Source: Hymenobacter sp. HSC-4F20
GTDB lineage: Bacteria; Bacteroidota; Bacteroidia; Cytophagales; Hymenobacteraceae
Assembly: GCF_019599275.1 (NCBI RefSeq)
Contig: NZ_JAHZTD010000001.1
Location: 1,984,001-2,048,000, forward strand
Length of the DNA: 64,000 nucleotides
Direction of reading: 5' to 3'
Shown here: positions 36,538 to 45,717 of the stretch, piece by piece
How positions within the stretch are numbered: position 1 is the stretch's first letter
How the letters are laid out: each line of letters begins with the position of its first letter
The notes under the pieces: model-generated
Told to the model about the DNA's origin: nothing
The model's input: the letters and a program-made list of their open reading frames with translations, nothing else
Database searches by the model: none
Made by a program: the position numbers and the translations under genes

Positions 36538-37770
36538 ATGGAGAATACCCTACTCGGCCGTGATATTGTGGTGGTGGGCCAGCAGCCCTGGGACACCGAA
36601 ATTGGCAGCAACTGCCGCAACATTGCCCTGGAGTTTGCCCGCCACAACCGGGTGCTCTACGTGAATGCCCCCCTGGACCGCAACACCGTGCTCCGGCACC
36701 GCCGCGCGGGCTGGGTGCAGCAGCGCCTGCGGGTGGTGCGGGGCCAGGAGCAGCCCCTGCAGATGGCCGGCGACAACCTGTGGGTGCTTACCCCGGATGC
36801 CATTGTGGAGTCGATTAACTGGCTGCCGGCTTCCCCCCTCTACGACCTGCTCAACAAGCGCAACAACCGCCGCTTTGCCGCCGCTATTGAGCGCGGCATC
36901 CAGGCCCTGGGCTTCCAGGAGTTCGTGCTCTTCAACGACAACGACATTTTCCGCAGCTTTTACCTCAAGGAGCTGCTGGCCCCTGCCGTGAGCGTGTACT
37001 ACTCCCGCGACTATATGCTGGCCGTGGACTACTGGCGCAAGCACGGCCGCCGCCTGGAGCCCCAGCTCATTGCCAAATCCGATGTGTGCGTAGCCAACTC
37101 CAGCTACCTGGCCTCCTACTGCCAGCGTTACAACCCTAATTCCTACTACGTGGGCCAGGGCTGCGACGTAGCCCCCGCCGCAACGACGGCCACCACCGTG
37201 CCCCCCGACCTGGCCCCCATTTCCGGGCCGCTGATTGGCTACGTAGGGGCCCTGGTGAGTTTGCGCCTGGACATTGACCTGCTGGTTAGTCTGGCCCGGC
37301 AGCGCCCCGAGTGGAGCCTGGTGCTGGTAGGGCCCGAGGACGAGGCGTTTAAAGCCAGCGCTCTGCACGAGCTGCCCAACGTATATTTTCTGGGTCCGAA
37401 GGCGCCCGCGGAGCTGCCGGCTTACATCCGGGAGTTTACTGTGTGCCTCAACCCTCAGCTGGTCAACGACATGACCATTGGCAACTACCCCCGCAAGATT
37501 GATGAGTACCTGGCCCTGGGCAAGCCCGTGGTAGCTACCCGCACCCAGGCCATGGACATCTTCGCCGAGCACACCTACCTGGCCGACTCGGGCGCCGACT
37601 ACGTGGCCCTGATTGAGCAGGCCCTGTGGGAGGACTCCGCGGAGCGCCAGCGCCGCCGGGCCGCGTTTGCCGCTACCCATACCTGGGAAAACAGCGTCCG
37701 GCAGATCTACGAGGCCATCCGGGCAGCCTCGCCCCCGGCCGCTGCCCCTGTTGCTCTGGCTCATGCCTAA
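36538..37770 (+). CDS. GT4-type glycosyltransferase
   Basis: A 410-residue GT-B enzyme. The N-terminal half recognises the acceptor (DIVVVGQQPWDTEIGSNCRNIALEFA), and the C-terminal half binds the nucleotide sugar: ISGPLIGYVGALVSLRLDIDLLVSLA, WSLVLVGPEDEAF and NYPRKIDEYLALGKPVVATRTQAM. In the last of these the Glu of DEYLALGKPVV occupies the usual EX7E-like position. Similar proteins are annotated as teichuronic acid or exopolysaccharide glycosyltransferases in Bacteroidota. Donor is unknown. Confidence 0.9.
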   Translation: MENTLLGRDIVVVGQQPWDTEIGSNCRNIALEFARHNRVLYVNAPLDRNTVLRHRRAGWVQQRLRVVRGQEQPLQMAGDNLWVLTPDAIVESINWLPASPLYDLLNKRNNRRFAAAIERGIQALGFQEFVLFNDNDIFRSFYLKELLAPAVSVYYSRDYMLAVDYWRKHGRRLEPQLIAKSDVCVANSSYLASYCQRYNPNSYYVGQGCDVAPAATTATTVPPDLAPISGPLIGYVGALVSLRLDIDLLVSLARQRPEWSLVLVGPEDEAFKASALHELPNVYFLGPKAPAELPAYIREFTVCLNPQLVNDMTIGNYPRKIDEYLALGKPVVATRTQAMDIFAEHTYLADSGADYVALIEQALWEDSAERQRRRAAFAATHTWENSVRQIYEAIRAASPPAAAPVALAHA

Positions 37771-37843
37771 GCCTGCTTACCGCTGCCCCTTTGCCTTGCC
37801 CTTTTCCGCCCTTCTGTTCCCACCATTTCTTCCCCGGTAGCTG

Positions 37844-39193
37844 ATGCTCGCCTTGTTTAAAAACCGACACATCTTATCCTTAACCGGGAACGGCGTCATG
37901 GCCGTGTTCAGCATCCTGACGTACAGCATCCTGTACCGCTTTTTGCCCGAAACGGACATGGGCAACTGGGTGTTCTTTCAGTTCGCGTTTCTGCTGCTCG
38001 ATACGTTTCGCACCGGCCTGCTGCAAACCCCGCTCATCAAGTTTTACGCCGGCGCCGACCTGGCCCGCCAAACCACCGTGGCCGGCTCTTCCTGGTTTAT
38101 TGGCCTGCTGGTAACGGGCAGCTTCGTGCTGCTCAACCTGGTGGCCTGGCCCCTGGCCGCCACCACCACCGACGCCGGCCTGCTGCTGCTGCTCACGTAC
38201 TTCGGCATCAGCCTGGTCGTGACCCTGCCCTTCAACGTGGCCGTGTGGCTTCTACAGGCCCAGCAGCGCTTCGATGCCATCCTGACCATCCGGCTGCTCA
38301 ACCAGGGCTCCTTTATTCTGCTGACGGTTTTGCTCTACTGGCTGGGTAAGATCAGCTTGCTGGGCATTGTGTACTCCTTTCTGGCCAGCTCCCTGCTCAC
38401 CAGCGTGGTGGCCCTGGTGATGGGCTGGGCCCGCCTGGGCTCTTTGCGCCACAAAACCCGGGAGTGCGTGGCCGAGATATTCCACTTCGGCAAGTTCAGC
38501 TTCGGCACGTTCCTGTGCGCTACCCTGCTGCGCAGCTCCGATACCTTCATCATCAAGTTTATGCTCGGGCCGGCCGCGCTGGCGGTGTACAACCTGCCCC
38601 AGCGCCTGCTCGAAATCATTGAGATTCCGCTGCGCAGCGGCCTGGCCACGGCCATGCCCGATATGTCGGCGGCCGTGAACCGCAAGCGCCACGACGAGGT
38701 AGCCCACACCCTGAAAAAGTACGCCGGCTCCCTCACCCTGCTTTTCATCCCGATTGCGCTGGGCGTGCTGGTGTTTGCCGACGTGATTGTGCTGGCCATT
38801 GGGGGCCCCAAGTACGTGCACACCGAAGCCGCCAACATCTACCGCATCATGATTGTGTGCGCCCTGCTGTTTCCCATCGAGCGGTTTTTGGGCGTAACAC
38901 TGGACATCATCAACAAGCCCCAGCTCAACCTGATCAAGGTGCTCATTGCGTTGGCCATCAATACTACCGCCGACATTCTGTGCATCCGGCTGACGGGCAG
39001 CATCTACGGGGCGGCGGTGGCCTCGGCCTTTACGCTGGTGGCCAGCCTGGGCTACGGCTACTGGGTGCTGAACAAGTACCTCCCCCTGCACTACCAGGAT
39101 ACCTTTCCGCTGGCCTTGGCCGAGTTCCGCAGCCGGCTTGATCTGCTCTTTCAAAAGGTGAAGCTCATCACCCACCGCAATCCTACTTTATGA
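37844..39193 (+). CDS. Lipid-linked oligosaccharide flippase (Wzx family)
   Basis: A 449-residue polytopic protein with about twelve to fourteen hydrophobic helices in the MVF/MATE-like pattern. The N-terminus (KNRHILSLTGNGVMAVFSILTYSILYRFLPETDMGNWVFFQF) and the segment LLRSSDTFIIKFMLGPAALAVYNLPQRLLEI are typical of polysaccharide-biosynthesis flippases that move undecaprenyl-linked repeat units to the periplasm. It ends four bases into the next gene (ATGA overlap), so they are translationally coupled. It gives the locus a Wzx/Wzy-dependent character together with the polymerase-like protein at 30550. Confidence 0.9.
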   Translation: MLALFKNRHILSLTGNGVMAVFSILTYSILYRFLPETDMGNWVFFQFAFLLLDTFRTGLLQTPLIKFYAGADLARQTTVAGSSWFIGLLVTGSFVLLNLVAWPLAATTTDAGLLLLLTYFGISLVVTLPFNVAVWLLQAQQRFDAILTIRLLNQGSFILLTVLLYWLGKISLLGIVYSFLASSLLTSVVALVMGWARLGSLRHKTRECVAEIFHFGKFSFGTFLCATLLRSSDTFIIKFMLGPAALAVYNLPQRLLEIIEIPLRSGLATAMPDMSAAVNRKRHDEVAHTLKKYAGSLTLLFIPIALGVLVFADVIVLAIGGPKYVHTEAANIYRIMIVCALLFPIERFLGVTLDIINKPQLNLIKVLIALAINTTADILCIRLTGSIYGAAVASAFTLVASLGYGYWVLNKYLPLHYQDTFPLALAEFRSRLDLLFQKVKLITHRNPTL

Positions 39194-40278
39194 AGAACTT
39201 TATCGTCCTCTCCTACGGCAGGCAAAACGAGTATCAGCGGGCGGTGTTTGCGGTGTTGAGCTTCTGGGCGTGGTATAGGGGGGATAGAGCAAGCGTACAA
39301 ACCATTATTTACACCGATAATCCGGCGTTTTTCCAGCCCTACCTGGCCGGGCTGCCCGTGCAGTATGAGCTGCTGACGCCGGAGCAGCTCACCCACATGA
39401 AGGGCCCGGCCCGCTACGTGCACCGCGTAAAGGTACTGCTGCTGGAACTGGTATTCACCCGCTTTCCGGCCCGCGACATCCTCTACATCGACACCGACAC
39501 GTTTTTCGTAGCCGACCCTGCGCCCTTGCTGGCCCGCCTGACGCCGGCTACCAGCCTGATGCACCAGCCCGAATACCTGCTGCAAGATGCCGTGGGCGTA
39601 TTTGCCGAGTTCGGTCAGCAGCACTACCCCGAGCAGCTGCTGGAGCTGCTGGCCCGGGAGGCCTTCCAGGTAGCCGGGCAGCCCGCCCGGTTTTACTCCC
39701 GCCAGATGGCCTGGAACTCGGGCGTGCTCGGCGTCAGCCGCCAACATGCCGGTCTGCTGCCCGATGTTCTAAAGCTGGCCGACACCTTTTTCGCCCGTAC
39801 CCGCTGGTTTGTGAGCGAACAGCTGGCCTTTTCCCTGGTGCTGCAAAACCAGAGCCAGCTAGTGGGCTGCCAGGCGTATTTGCTGCACTACTGGGGCCGG
39901 CGGCAAAAGTGCCTGATGGATGCGCAACTGACCGGCTTGCTCCAGCCGGGGTTCCAGCAGACGTCCTTGCCGGAGCGGCTACGGCGGGTGCGGCAGCTTA
40001 CGGGCCCCTGGCAGCGGCAGGTGGAGGCCGACCGGCTGCGCGAGGGGGCGCTCTACGCCTTTACCAACCGACAGCCGGCGGCGGGCGTCAAGTACGCGCT
40101 GAAATCCCTGACCAAGGCTCCGTTCAGCCGCTACTTTCTGCGCCGCCTGCTCGTGGTAAGCCGCCGCACGTTGGCGTCGCCCCCCACGGCAAAACCCGCC
40201 CATCATCCCGCTCGGAGCGAGCCGGCCCGGTTCACGCCCAAGGCGTGGGGGCAGGTGACTCGCTCCCGCTCGGAATAA
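39190..40278 (+). CDS. Putative nucleotide-diphospho-sugar glycosyltransferase
   Basis: A 362-residue protein with a GT-A-like N-terminal domain. Evidence is the nucleotide-binding start (FIVLSYGRQNEYQRAVFAVLSFWAW), the DxD motif in ARDILYIDTDTFFVADP, and the later MAWNSGVLGVSRQ with the W-N-S-G typical of GT8-like folds, then a His-containing LLHYWGRRQKCLMDA. The C-terminal 70 residues are basic and low in conservation, and the last 30 are encoded inside an inverted repeat that closes the operon. It is the last glycosyltransferase of the cluster and is coupled to the flippase. Confidence 0.82.
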   Translation: MKNFIVLSYGRQNEYQRAVFAVLSFWAWYRGDRASVQTIIYTDNPAFFQPYLAGLPVQYELLTPEQLTHMKGPARYVHRVKVLLLELVFTRFPARDILYIDTDTFFVADPAPLLARLTPATSLMHQPEYLLQDAVGVFAEFGQQHYPEQLLELLAREAFQVAGQPARFYSRQMAWNSGVLGVSRQHAGLLPDVLKLADTFFARTRWFVSEQLAFSLVLQNQSQLVGCQAYLLHYWGRRQKCLMDAQLTGLLQPGFQQTSLPERLRRVRQLTGPWQRQVEADRLREGALYAFTNRQPAAGVKYALKSLTKAPFSRYFLRRLLVVSRRTLASPPTAKPAHHPARSEPARFTPKAWGQVTRSRSE

Positions 40279-40297
40279 CGGGCGGGTTTTGCCGTGG
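40184..40297. repeat. Large inverted repeat spanning the operon end
   Basis: Perfect 17-bp arms (40184-40200 and 40281-40297) flank an 80-bp spacer. The left arm is inside the end of the glycosyltransferase coding sequence and the right arm is three bases after its stop. The spacer contains further short hairpins (GCTCGGAGCGAGC type). It probably acts as a bidirectional terminator between convergent genes, since A-rich and T-rich tracts lie within the arms. Confidence 0.7.
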
Positions 40298-40306
40298 CGG
40301 GGTCGG

Positions 40307-43300
40307 CTACTCGGCCAGCACCACCCGCTGGTTGCGTACTCCCGCGGGGGTAGTCAGCCGCACGAGGTATACCCCCGTCGGCAGGCCCTGGGCGTGCAGC
40401 GTCACGCGCTGCGTACTGCCGGCTTCCACCGGGCCGGTCAGCAGCTGGCGCACGAGCCGGCCCTGCAAATCGTACACGGCGAGGGTTACGTGGCCGGCCG
40501 TGGGCACCCGGAAACTTACTTCGCTGCTGGAGGAAAAGGGATTGGGAGCCACCGTAAACTCGGCTTCCAGCCCGCGGGCTGCGGCTCCTGTACCTTCGCC
40601 CAGCAGAGCGCCGCCGGCCGTGGCCGTCAGGCTGGCGCTGCCGCCCGGGTAAGGCGACAAACGGCTACCCGGAATGGGACCTTCCAGGGTGCCGTTGGGC
40701 AGCTGCCAGGCCACGGCCACGTAGTCGTCGCCGCCCTGCTCTTTGTGCAACGCCTCCACGTAGTAGCGCTGGCCGGCCGTCAGGGTAACCGGGGCCGATT
40801 TCTGACTGGCGTACTTGTTCCACTCCCGGGAGTTGGTGTAGCCGCTGACCGAGGCGATGCGCACTTTGCGGGCCGGGTCAGCATCGGAGCTTAGCCACAG
40901 CTCGCAGTTGTCGTCGCCGGCAATCCAGAAGGTATAGGTGCCGGTTTGGGGCGGGCAGAGGTAGCCCCGGATACGGGCGCCGTAGTTGTCGCCGAGGTTG
41001 CGGCTGCTCTCAAACTGGGTCAGGTAGCTGGTGCTGGCCGGCGCAGTCAGCACCGGAATACCCGTTACGGCCGCGCCGCTTACATTATTCCACTGCTCGC
41101 GCAGGATGCTGCCCGTGGCCGAGCAGGTAGCCGGCACGGTAGTGGGCGGCGGGGTAGTACCAACAGTGCTGCCCGCCGCGGGTACCACGAACAGCGGCGT
41201 TTCCGTCAGCAGCACGCTCAACTGCCCGTTCGTGAGGTTTACCCGCTGCACCGCCAGTGCGCTGCCGCTGGTTGGGCGGTACACGTCGGCGTAGGAGGCA
41301 GTGCCCAGGTTGAGGGTGTACTGCATCGTGCGGCCCCGCTCGTCGGGCACTACCAGGGCGTAGGCCGATTGCCCGTTCAGCTCGTAGCGGTCCACTACGG
41401 GGGTAGCGTTCAGGCTTTCCTTGAAGGCATACTCGCCCAGCAGCTGGTTGGCTTGCGTGAGGTAGCGGGTAGCCAGGCGCGGGCTGCGGTCGGCGTTGAG
41501 CAGGCCCATGGTGGCAAACTGCGTGGCGCTGCCGGGGTTGTCGTCGTAGAGCTGGTAGAAGAACACGCGCTCCACGCCGTAGCGCGGATACAGCAGGGCC
41601 GTGCGCAAAATCCAGTCGGCCTGGGTTTCCTGCACCGAGCGGCTGCCGATGGCAATGGCCTTGAAGGGGCTACCCTGGTTGGTATCGAAGCCGGTTTCGG
41701 TAATCCAGACGGGCATGTTGCCGCAGTACTGGCGGGCCATCTGCACGAAGCTGCGGGCTACGGGCCCGGCGTCGGACACCTCGGGGGCCGCCCCGCGGGT
41801 AGAGTTGCCGCCCTGGGAAGTGCCCGCGTCGTTGGAGTAGTTATGGTAGTTGATGATGTCCCAGCACAGGTTTACGCTGCCATCGGGGCGGTAGCCGCGG
41901 TTTTGGCGGCACCACTCCACCATGCCCTTCACGTACTCGGGGTCGGGCTTGGCCAGACCGGCCATCACCACCTGCATGGTAGGGTCGGCGTTTTTCACCC
42001 CAATGCCCGCGCCCAGGGTGTTCTTATGTCCGTCGTAGAAGGCTGAGAGGTTGGCGGCGTACTGGGCGGGCGTCTGGTAGGCTTTGGCACCCTTCCACCA
42101 CTTGTCCCGCTCGTTGTCGCACTCCATGTAGGTAATCAGGTTCAGGCCAATCTTCACCTCGTTGATGCCGTCGCCGGGCCAGCGGGGGGTAGTATTTACT
42201 GTGACCAGGCTGCGGCTCAGACTTGTGTTGCGGCCGTAGCGGGCAGCAAACTGAAACGCCATGCGGGCCTGCTCGCGGTAGGAAGCGGGGTTGCTGAAGT
42301 CGGCGCCGCCGCGCACGGGCACGTTTTCATGGTCGCGCTGGTCGGCGGGCCAGGTGTTCAGCAGCCAGCCGGGCAGGGTTTTGATGCAGGCCAGCACCTC
42401 AATGCCTTCCGCCTTCAGGCGCTGGTACAGGGCATCGTAGTTCCAGCCCCCGCTGTGGGTAGGGTTGAAGGTGTAGCTGCCTTCGGAGGACTCCAGACGC
42501 TCCCAGTCGAGGTAGTGGCGCATGCCGGTGAAGTTCTTCATGCCCGCCAACCGCGAGGGCTCTACTTCCCAGGGTCGGTTGGGGTCTTCTAAGTCCCACT
42601 CGAAAGCATTGATACCCAACGACTGTTTAAACTTGATGGCTCGCGCTGCAGTGCCAGGAGTGCCGGGCGTCGTCGGGGCTGGCGCCGCCTGCACCGTCAG
42701 GGTCTGACTAACGCTGGCCGCGGCCAGGTAGGCGGCGCTGGCGGCCTGCGAGGCCGTAATGGTGGTAGTACCGGCCCCCACCACGGTAGCCTGCCACTGC
42801 CCGCCGGCATTGGAAACCGAGGCCACCGCCGGGTTAGAGGAGGTAAAGGTGATGGGCGTAGCGGAGTTGGTGCTGGTAGCGCTGAGCGCAAACGGCGTGT
42901 CGCCCACCGTTCTGCCCGCCAGCGCCCCAAAGCTGATAACGGCCTGTGAGGGGGTAGGCGTTGGCGAGGGAGCCGCCGGGCCGCTGGCGTAGCCGAACAC
43001 CTGAATTTTCTGCGGAATGTTGTTGCAGTACTTGCGCACGATGATGGCTTCGGCCGTGACCGATGCGGCTGGCCGCAGTTCCACCCACTGCTGATAAAGC
43101 GCTCCGGTAAAGGTGCCCAGCAAGGTGCGCTGCCCCCCGCTCAGGGCGTAAATGGAGGCCGGGTTATCGGCAAAGGAGCCCTCAACGTCGTAGAGGCGCA
43201 CGCGGGTCAGGGTGGTGCGCTGGGCTAGGGGTAGTGTTACGTCGATGTATTGAAAGTTGGCCGGCTCCCAGTGGTTGCGCACCAGGTCGGTGAGGTTGTC

Positions 43301-43453
43301 GTTAAGCCAGGGCGAGTAGTCCTGCCCCGTGTTCACGCTGGGTGTAATGGCGGTGATGCTTACCCGGGTTTCGGTTTGGGCCCGGGCCGTACAGGCCAGC
43401 AAAATGCCCACGGTGAAGGTCAGCAGCGCCATCCATCTGGAAAATTTCCCCAT
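40307..43453 (-). CDS. Secreted multidomain glycoside-hydrolase-like protein with PA14 and T9SS domains
   Basis: A 1048-residue exported protein; the ATG at 43453 gives a signal peptide (MGKFSRWMALLTFTVGILLACTARAQ). Residues 30-170 resemble a discoidin-like carbohydrate-binding module. A Big-type Ig domain (GALAGRTVGDTPFALSATS, then VVGAGTTTITASQ) covers about 180-265. A TIM-barrel clan-A-like domain spans 290-790: candidate acid/base Glu448 in YMECDNERDKWW and nucleophile Glu586 in PVWITETGFDT. A PA14 domain follows (REQWNNVSGAAVTGIPVL to RKVRIASV, about 820-940), and a type IX sorting domain ends the protein (FTVAPNPFSSSSEVSF to RVVLAE). It is probably a cell-surface glycanase acting on the polysaccharide or its source. 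No GH family number can be assigned by eye. Confidence 0.82.
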   Translation of the reverse strand: MGKFSRWMALLTFTVGILLACTARAQTETRVSITAITPSVNTGQDYSPWLNDNLTDLVRNHWEPANFQYIDVTLPLAQRTTLTRVRLYDVEGSFADNPASIYALSGGQRTLLGTFTGALYQQWVELRPAASVTAEAIIVRKYCNNIPQKIQVFGYASGPAAPSPTPTPSQAVISFGALAGRTVGDTPFALSATSTNSATPITFTSSNPAVASVSNAGGQWQATVVGAGTTTITASQAASAAYLAAASVSQTLTVQAAPAPTTPGTPGTAARAIKFKQSLGINAFEWDLEDPNRPWEVEPSRLAGMKNFTGMRHYLDWERLESSEGSYTFNPTHSGGWNYDALYQRLKAEGIEVLACIKTLPGWLLNTWPADQRDHENVPVRGGADFSNPASYREQARMAFQFAARYGRNTSLSRSLVTVNTTPRWPGDGINEVKIGLNLITYMECDNERDKWWKGAKAYQTPAQYAANLSAFYDGHKNTLGAGIGVKNADPTMQVVMAGLAKPDPEYVKGMVEWCRQNRGYRPDGSVNLCWDIINYHNYSNDAGTSQGGNSTRGAAPEVSDAGPVARSFVQMARQYCGNMPVWITETGFDTNQGSPFKAIAIGSRSVQETQADWILRTALLYPRYGVERVFFYQLYDDNPGSATQFATMGLLNADRSPRLATRYLTQANQLLGEYAFKESLNATPVVDRYELNGQSAYALVVPDERGRTMQYTLNLGTASYADVYRPTSGSALAVQRVNLTNGQLSVLLTETPLFVVPAAGSTVGTTPPPTTVPATCSATGSILREQWNNVSGAAVTGIPVLTAPASTSYLTQFESSRNLGDNYGARIRGYLCPPQTGTYTFWIAGDDNCELWLSSDADPARKVRIASVSGYTNSREWNKYASQKSAPVTLTAGQRYYVEALHKEQGGDDYVAVAWQLPNGTLEGPIPGSRLSPYPGGSASLTATAGGALLGEGTGAAARGLEAEFTVAPNPFSSSSEVSFRVPTAGHVTLAVYDLQGRLVRQLLTGPVEAGSTQRVTLHAQGLPTGVYLVRLTTPAGVRNQRVVLAE

Positions 43454-44058
43454 TTCGAAAGAAGTTTGGTGAAGGTGTAGGGTAACGCCTGGCTTAGGCG
43501 CTGCCCCGTTTTGGTAAGCCAACCCGCCGTGCGGGCCTGGGTGGTGTAGTGCGCTGGTGTGGGTTCCGTGGCTACGGAACTACATTCTCTCCTCTCCCTT
43601 GGTCTTTCCGGCCTGAGCATCTGGCACCGGGTAAACCGCTGCCCTTGCCCCCCGAAAATACCTGCTCTTCCCCTCGGGAAGCCCCATCGTTTGCCGCCGC
43701 TACGCAGCAGACAAACTGCGTCCGTATTCCTCTTTTTGCTCCTGCTAGCTCTACAAAAGCCGCCGGAGCACCCATCTGCTGTATCGGTAGGCCTAGCCTA
43801 ACCCCGAAGCGGCTTTGCTTCGTTCCACTACCGCCAAGCGCACGTGCTTATTCCGGCCCAGCGCTACCTGCCGGCCTTTCAAATTTCGCAAAAAATCCAA
43901 TTCACAAGTTTTAGATTCGTCACAAATACTTGATTTAGCGCGTTTTTATAACTAAGTCAAAAACTAATAATTTAATAATACAATAATTACACTGCTACTG
44001 GGGCAGCTCTGCCGACGGGTACTGCAGTTGCTGGCCCGGACTAAATAGTACCGGAGCT
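43454..44058. other. Intergenic region between two secreted hydrolase genes
   Basis: About 600 bp. There is no supported gene; 43880-43990 is strongly AT-rich and is the likely promoter zone for the minus-strand gene starting at 43453. No terminator was identified between 43990 and the stop at 44059. Confidence 0.5.
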
Positions 44059-45717
44059 TCAGCGGCTTGCCCTGGGAGTGGGCCGGGCCGTGGCCGCCAA
44101 CTGCAGGCCGGTGAGGGGCAAAATGGTAAAGAAGGCGGGAGTCCCATCCAGCAGCACCTCACGCCCGGGCAGGCGCATGCTGGCGGCGGAGGTCCCAAAA
44201 TCCCACCCGCGGCGCTCCAGGCCGGCCACCGGCCAGCCGGCCGGGAAGGCGTAGCGGGCCGTGGCATCTTCCTGCTGATCGAGCTGGGTTTTGGCCCAGA
44301 GCACGTATTGGTACTGATCAGCGCGACGGAAGGCGGCCCCGTCGACTTCTTCAGGTAGGTGCAGGGCGGCGGTGCGGGCGGCGTCGTAGTGCCAGCCGGC
44401 CAGCAGCTGGGCGGTGGTTTGGAAGCCCTGCCCCAGCTGGGTTAGCTTTTCGCGGCCGGGCAAGTCGCGGTTCATATTCTCGTAGAGGCCCATAAGCTTA
44501 AATTCCTCGCTGACGGGGATGCCAGCAGGCGGGCGGGGGGCGCTGGCAGCTTCGGCCACGCTGTAGAAATGCACCTGTCGGATGCCGTTCTTCTGGGCCG
44601 CTACCAAGGCTTTTATACCAAAGTTGCGCTGCATCTCATCGGAGCCGTAGCGCCACTCGGCGGTGCGGCGGCTAATGTTGGTTTCCGTGACAATGAAATG
44701 CTTTTCGGGGTAGGTTTCGCCGTTGAAGCCGTGCTTGCGGAGCACGGCCTCGAACTGGACCTTGTGGCGCAGCAGCTGGGCGGCGGCATTATCGGAGTTG
44801 CGTTGGTAGTTGAAGCCGGTGTGCAAGAGGTTGCGGCGGCGCAGGTAATAGGAAGGGTAGACGTGGTAGTCCACCACGTCGAAGTAGGCGCCGCCCCGGG
44901 CCGGGTACTGGGCCGTTACGGCCCCGCCCTGGGGGTTGTCGGTGAAGCGCAGCAGGGCATCCAGGTACTCGGCGTAGCCCAGGCCGCCGGGGGCCACGTA
45001 GTCCTCGGGGCAGTACTTTTTCACTACCTCCCACGTGATGCGCAAGGTGCGGATATAGTGGTAGATGGGGGCCAGGGTGTTGGTGGTTTCGGCTGGTTGC
45101 GGGGCCCGGCTGAGCCACTCCTTATTGCTGACGTCGGCAATAAAATCGGGCTCATTGACCACTTCCCAGAAGCGGATGTGCTTGCCGTAGGTTTGGGTGA
45201 GCCGGTAGATGTAAGCGGCGTAGTAGTTGCGCGGATTCACGGTGCTGTCGGCCAGCCAGATAGGCTCGTAGAGGTTAGCAAACAGCTTGGAAGGCTCCCG
45301 GCAGCCGGGATACACGGTTTTGTCGCGGTGCGCGGCCGAAGGCTCGCCCACGAAGCATACCAGTTCCCGCAACCCCAGGTTAGTCGTGTGGTGATTGAAG
45401 GCGGCCTGCCGGGCCTGCCAGCCCCATTTGTCCAGAAACTGGTCGGGCAGGGTTACCCGAATGGTTTGCCCCCCGGCCTTGCTGATAGCCGAGGCCAGGT
45501 GCTCATCGTCCCAGCCGCTGCCGTAGTAGCCCATGTTGCAGCCGTAGCCGAAGTCGGCGGTGTAGGGCCGCACGTAGCTCTCGGCCGTGTGCGGGGTACG
45601 CACGACGGGCGGGTGGGGCGGACCGGTGCAGGTAGTGACGGGCGCGGCCAGCCCTAGCAGGGCGGCGGCAAACCAGGCCCGGCCACTTGGGTAGCGGTAG
45701 CGAGTAGAACGTTCCAT
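44059..45717 (-). CDS. Secreted glycoside-hydrolase-like protein (clan A)
   Basis: A 552-residue exported protein with an N-terminal signal segment (residues 10-30 hydrophobic, followed by a Cys at 30; lipobox weak). The TIM-barrel core shows candidate catalytic residues Glu189 in FWEVVNEPDF (the acid/base NEP motif) and Glu345 in HFIVTETNIS (nucleophile), plus FDVVDYHVYPSYYLRRR between them. These resemble GH39/GH5-like retaining glycosidases, but the exact family cannot be stated. The C-terminal 100 residues are a beta-sandwich-like domain. It shares no T9SS tail. It is 600 bp downstream of the larger hydrolase gene and reads in the same direction. Confidence 0.82.
   Translation of the reverse strand: MERSTRYRYPSGRAWFAAALLGLAAPVTTCTGPPHPPVVRTPHTAESYVRPYTADFGYGCNMGYYGSGWDDEHLASAISKAGGQTIRVTLPDQFLDKWGWQARQAAFNHHTTNLGLRELVCFVGEPSAAHRDKTVYPGCREPSKLFANLYEPIWLADSTVNPRNYYAAYIYRLTQTYGKHIRFWEVVNEPDFIADVSNKEWLSRAPQPAETTNTLAPIYHYIRTLRITWEVVKKYCPEDYVAPGGLGYAEYLDALLRFTDNPQGGAVTAQYPARGGAYFDVVDYHVYPSYYLRRRNLLHTGFNYQRNSDNAAAQLLRHKVQFEAVLRKHGFNGETYPEKHFIVTETNISRRTAEWRYGSDEMQRNFGIKALVAAQKNGIRQVHFYSVAEAASAPRPPAGIPVSEEFKLMGLYENMNRDLPGREKLTQLGQGFQTTAQLLAGWHYDAARTAALHLPEEVDGAAFRRADQYQYVLWAKTQLDQQEDATARYAFPAGWPVAGLERRGWDFGTSAASMRLPGREVLLDGTPAFFTILPLTGLQLAATARPTPRASR

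Noticed and set aside
36550..37764. A 404-codon minus-strand open frame opposite the GT4-type gene
   Set aside because: It is the mirror of a well-supported glycosyltransferase; its translation is rich in Gly, His and Val with no motif, as expected for antisense frames in GC-rich DNA.
40946..42046. A 366-codon plus-strand frame inside the large hydrolase gene
   Set aside because: Antisense shadow with no recognisable domain; the minus strand carries the TIM-barrel and PA14 sequences.
44569..45657. A 362-codon plus-strand frame opposite the hydrolase gene at 44059
   Set aside because: Antisense of the hydrolase, with repetitive Val/Gly-rich composition; the minus-strand frame has the catalytic motifs.
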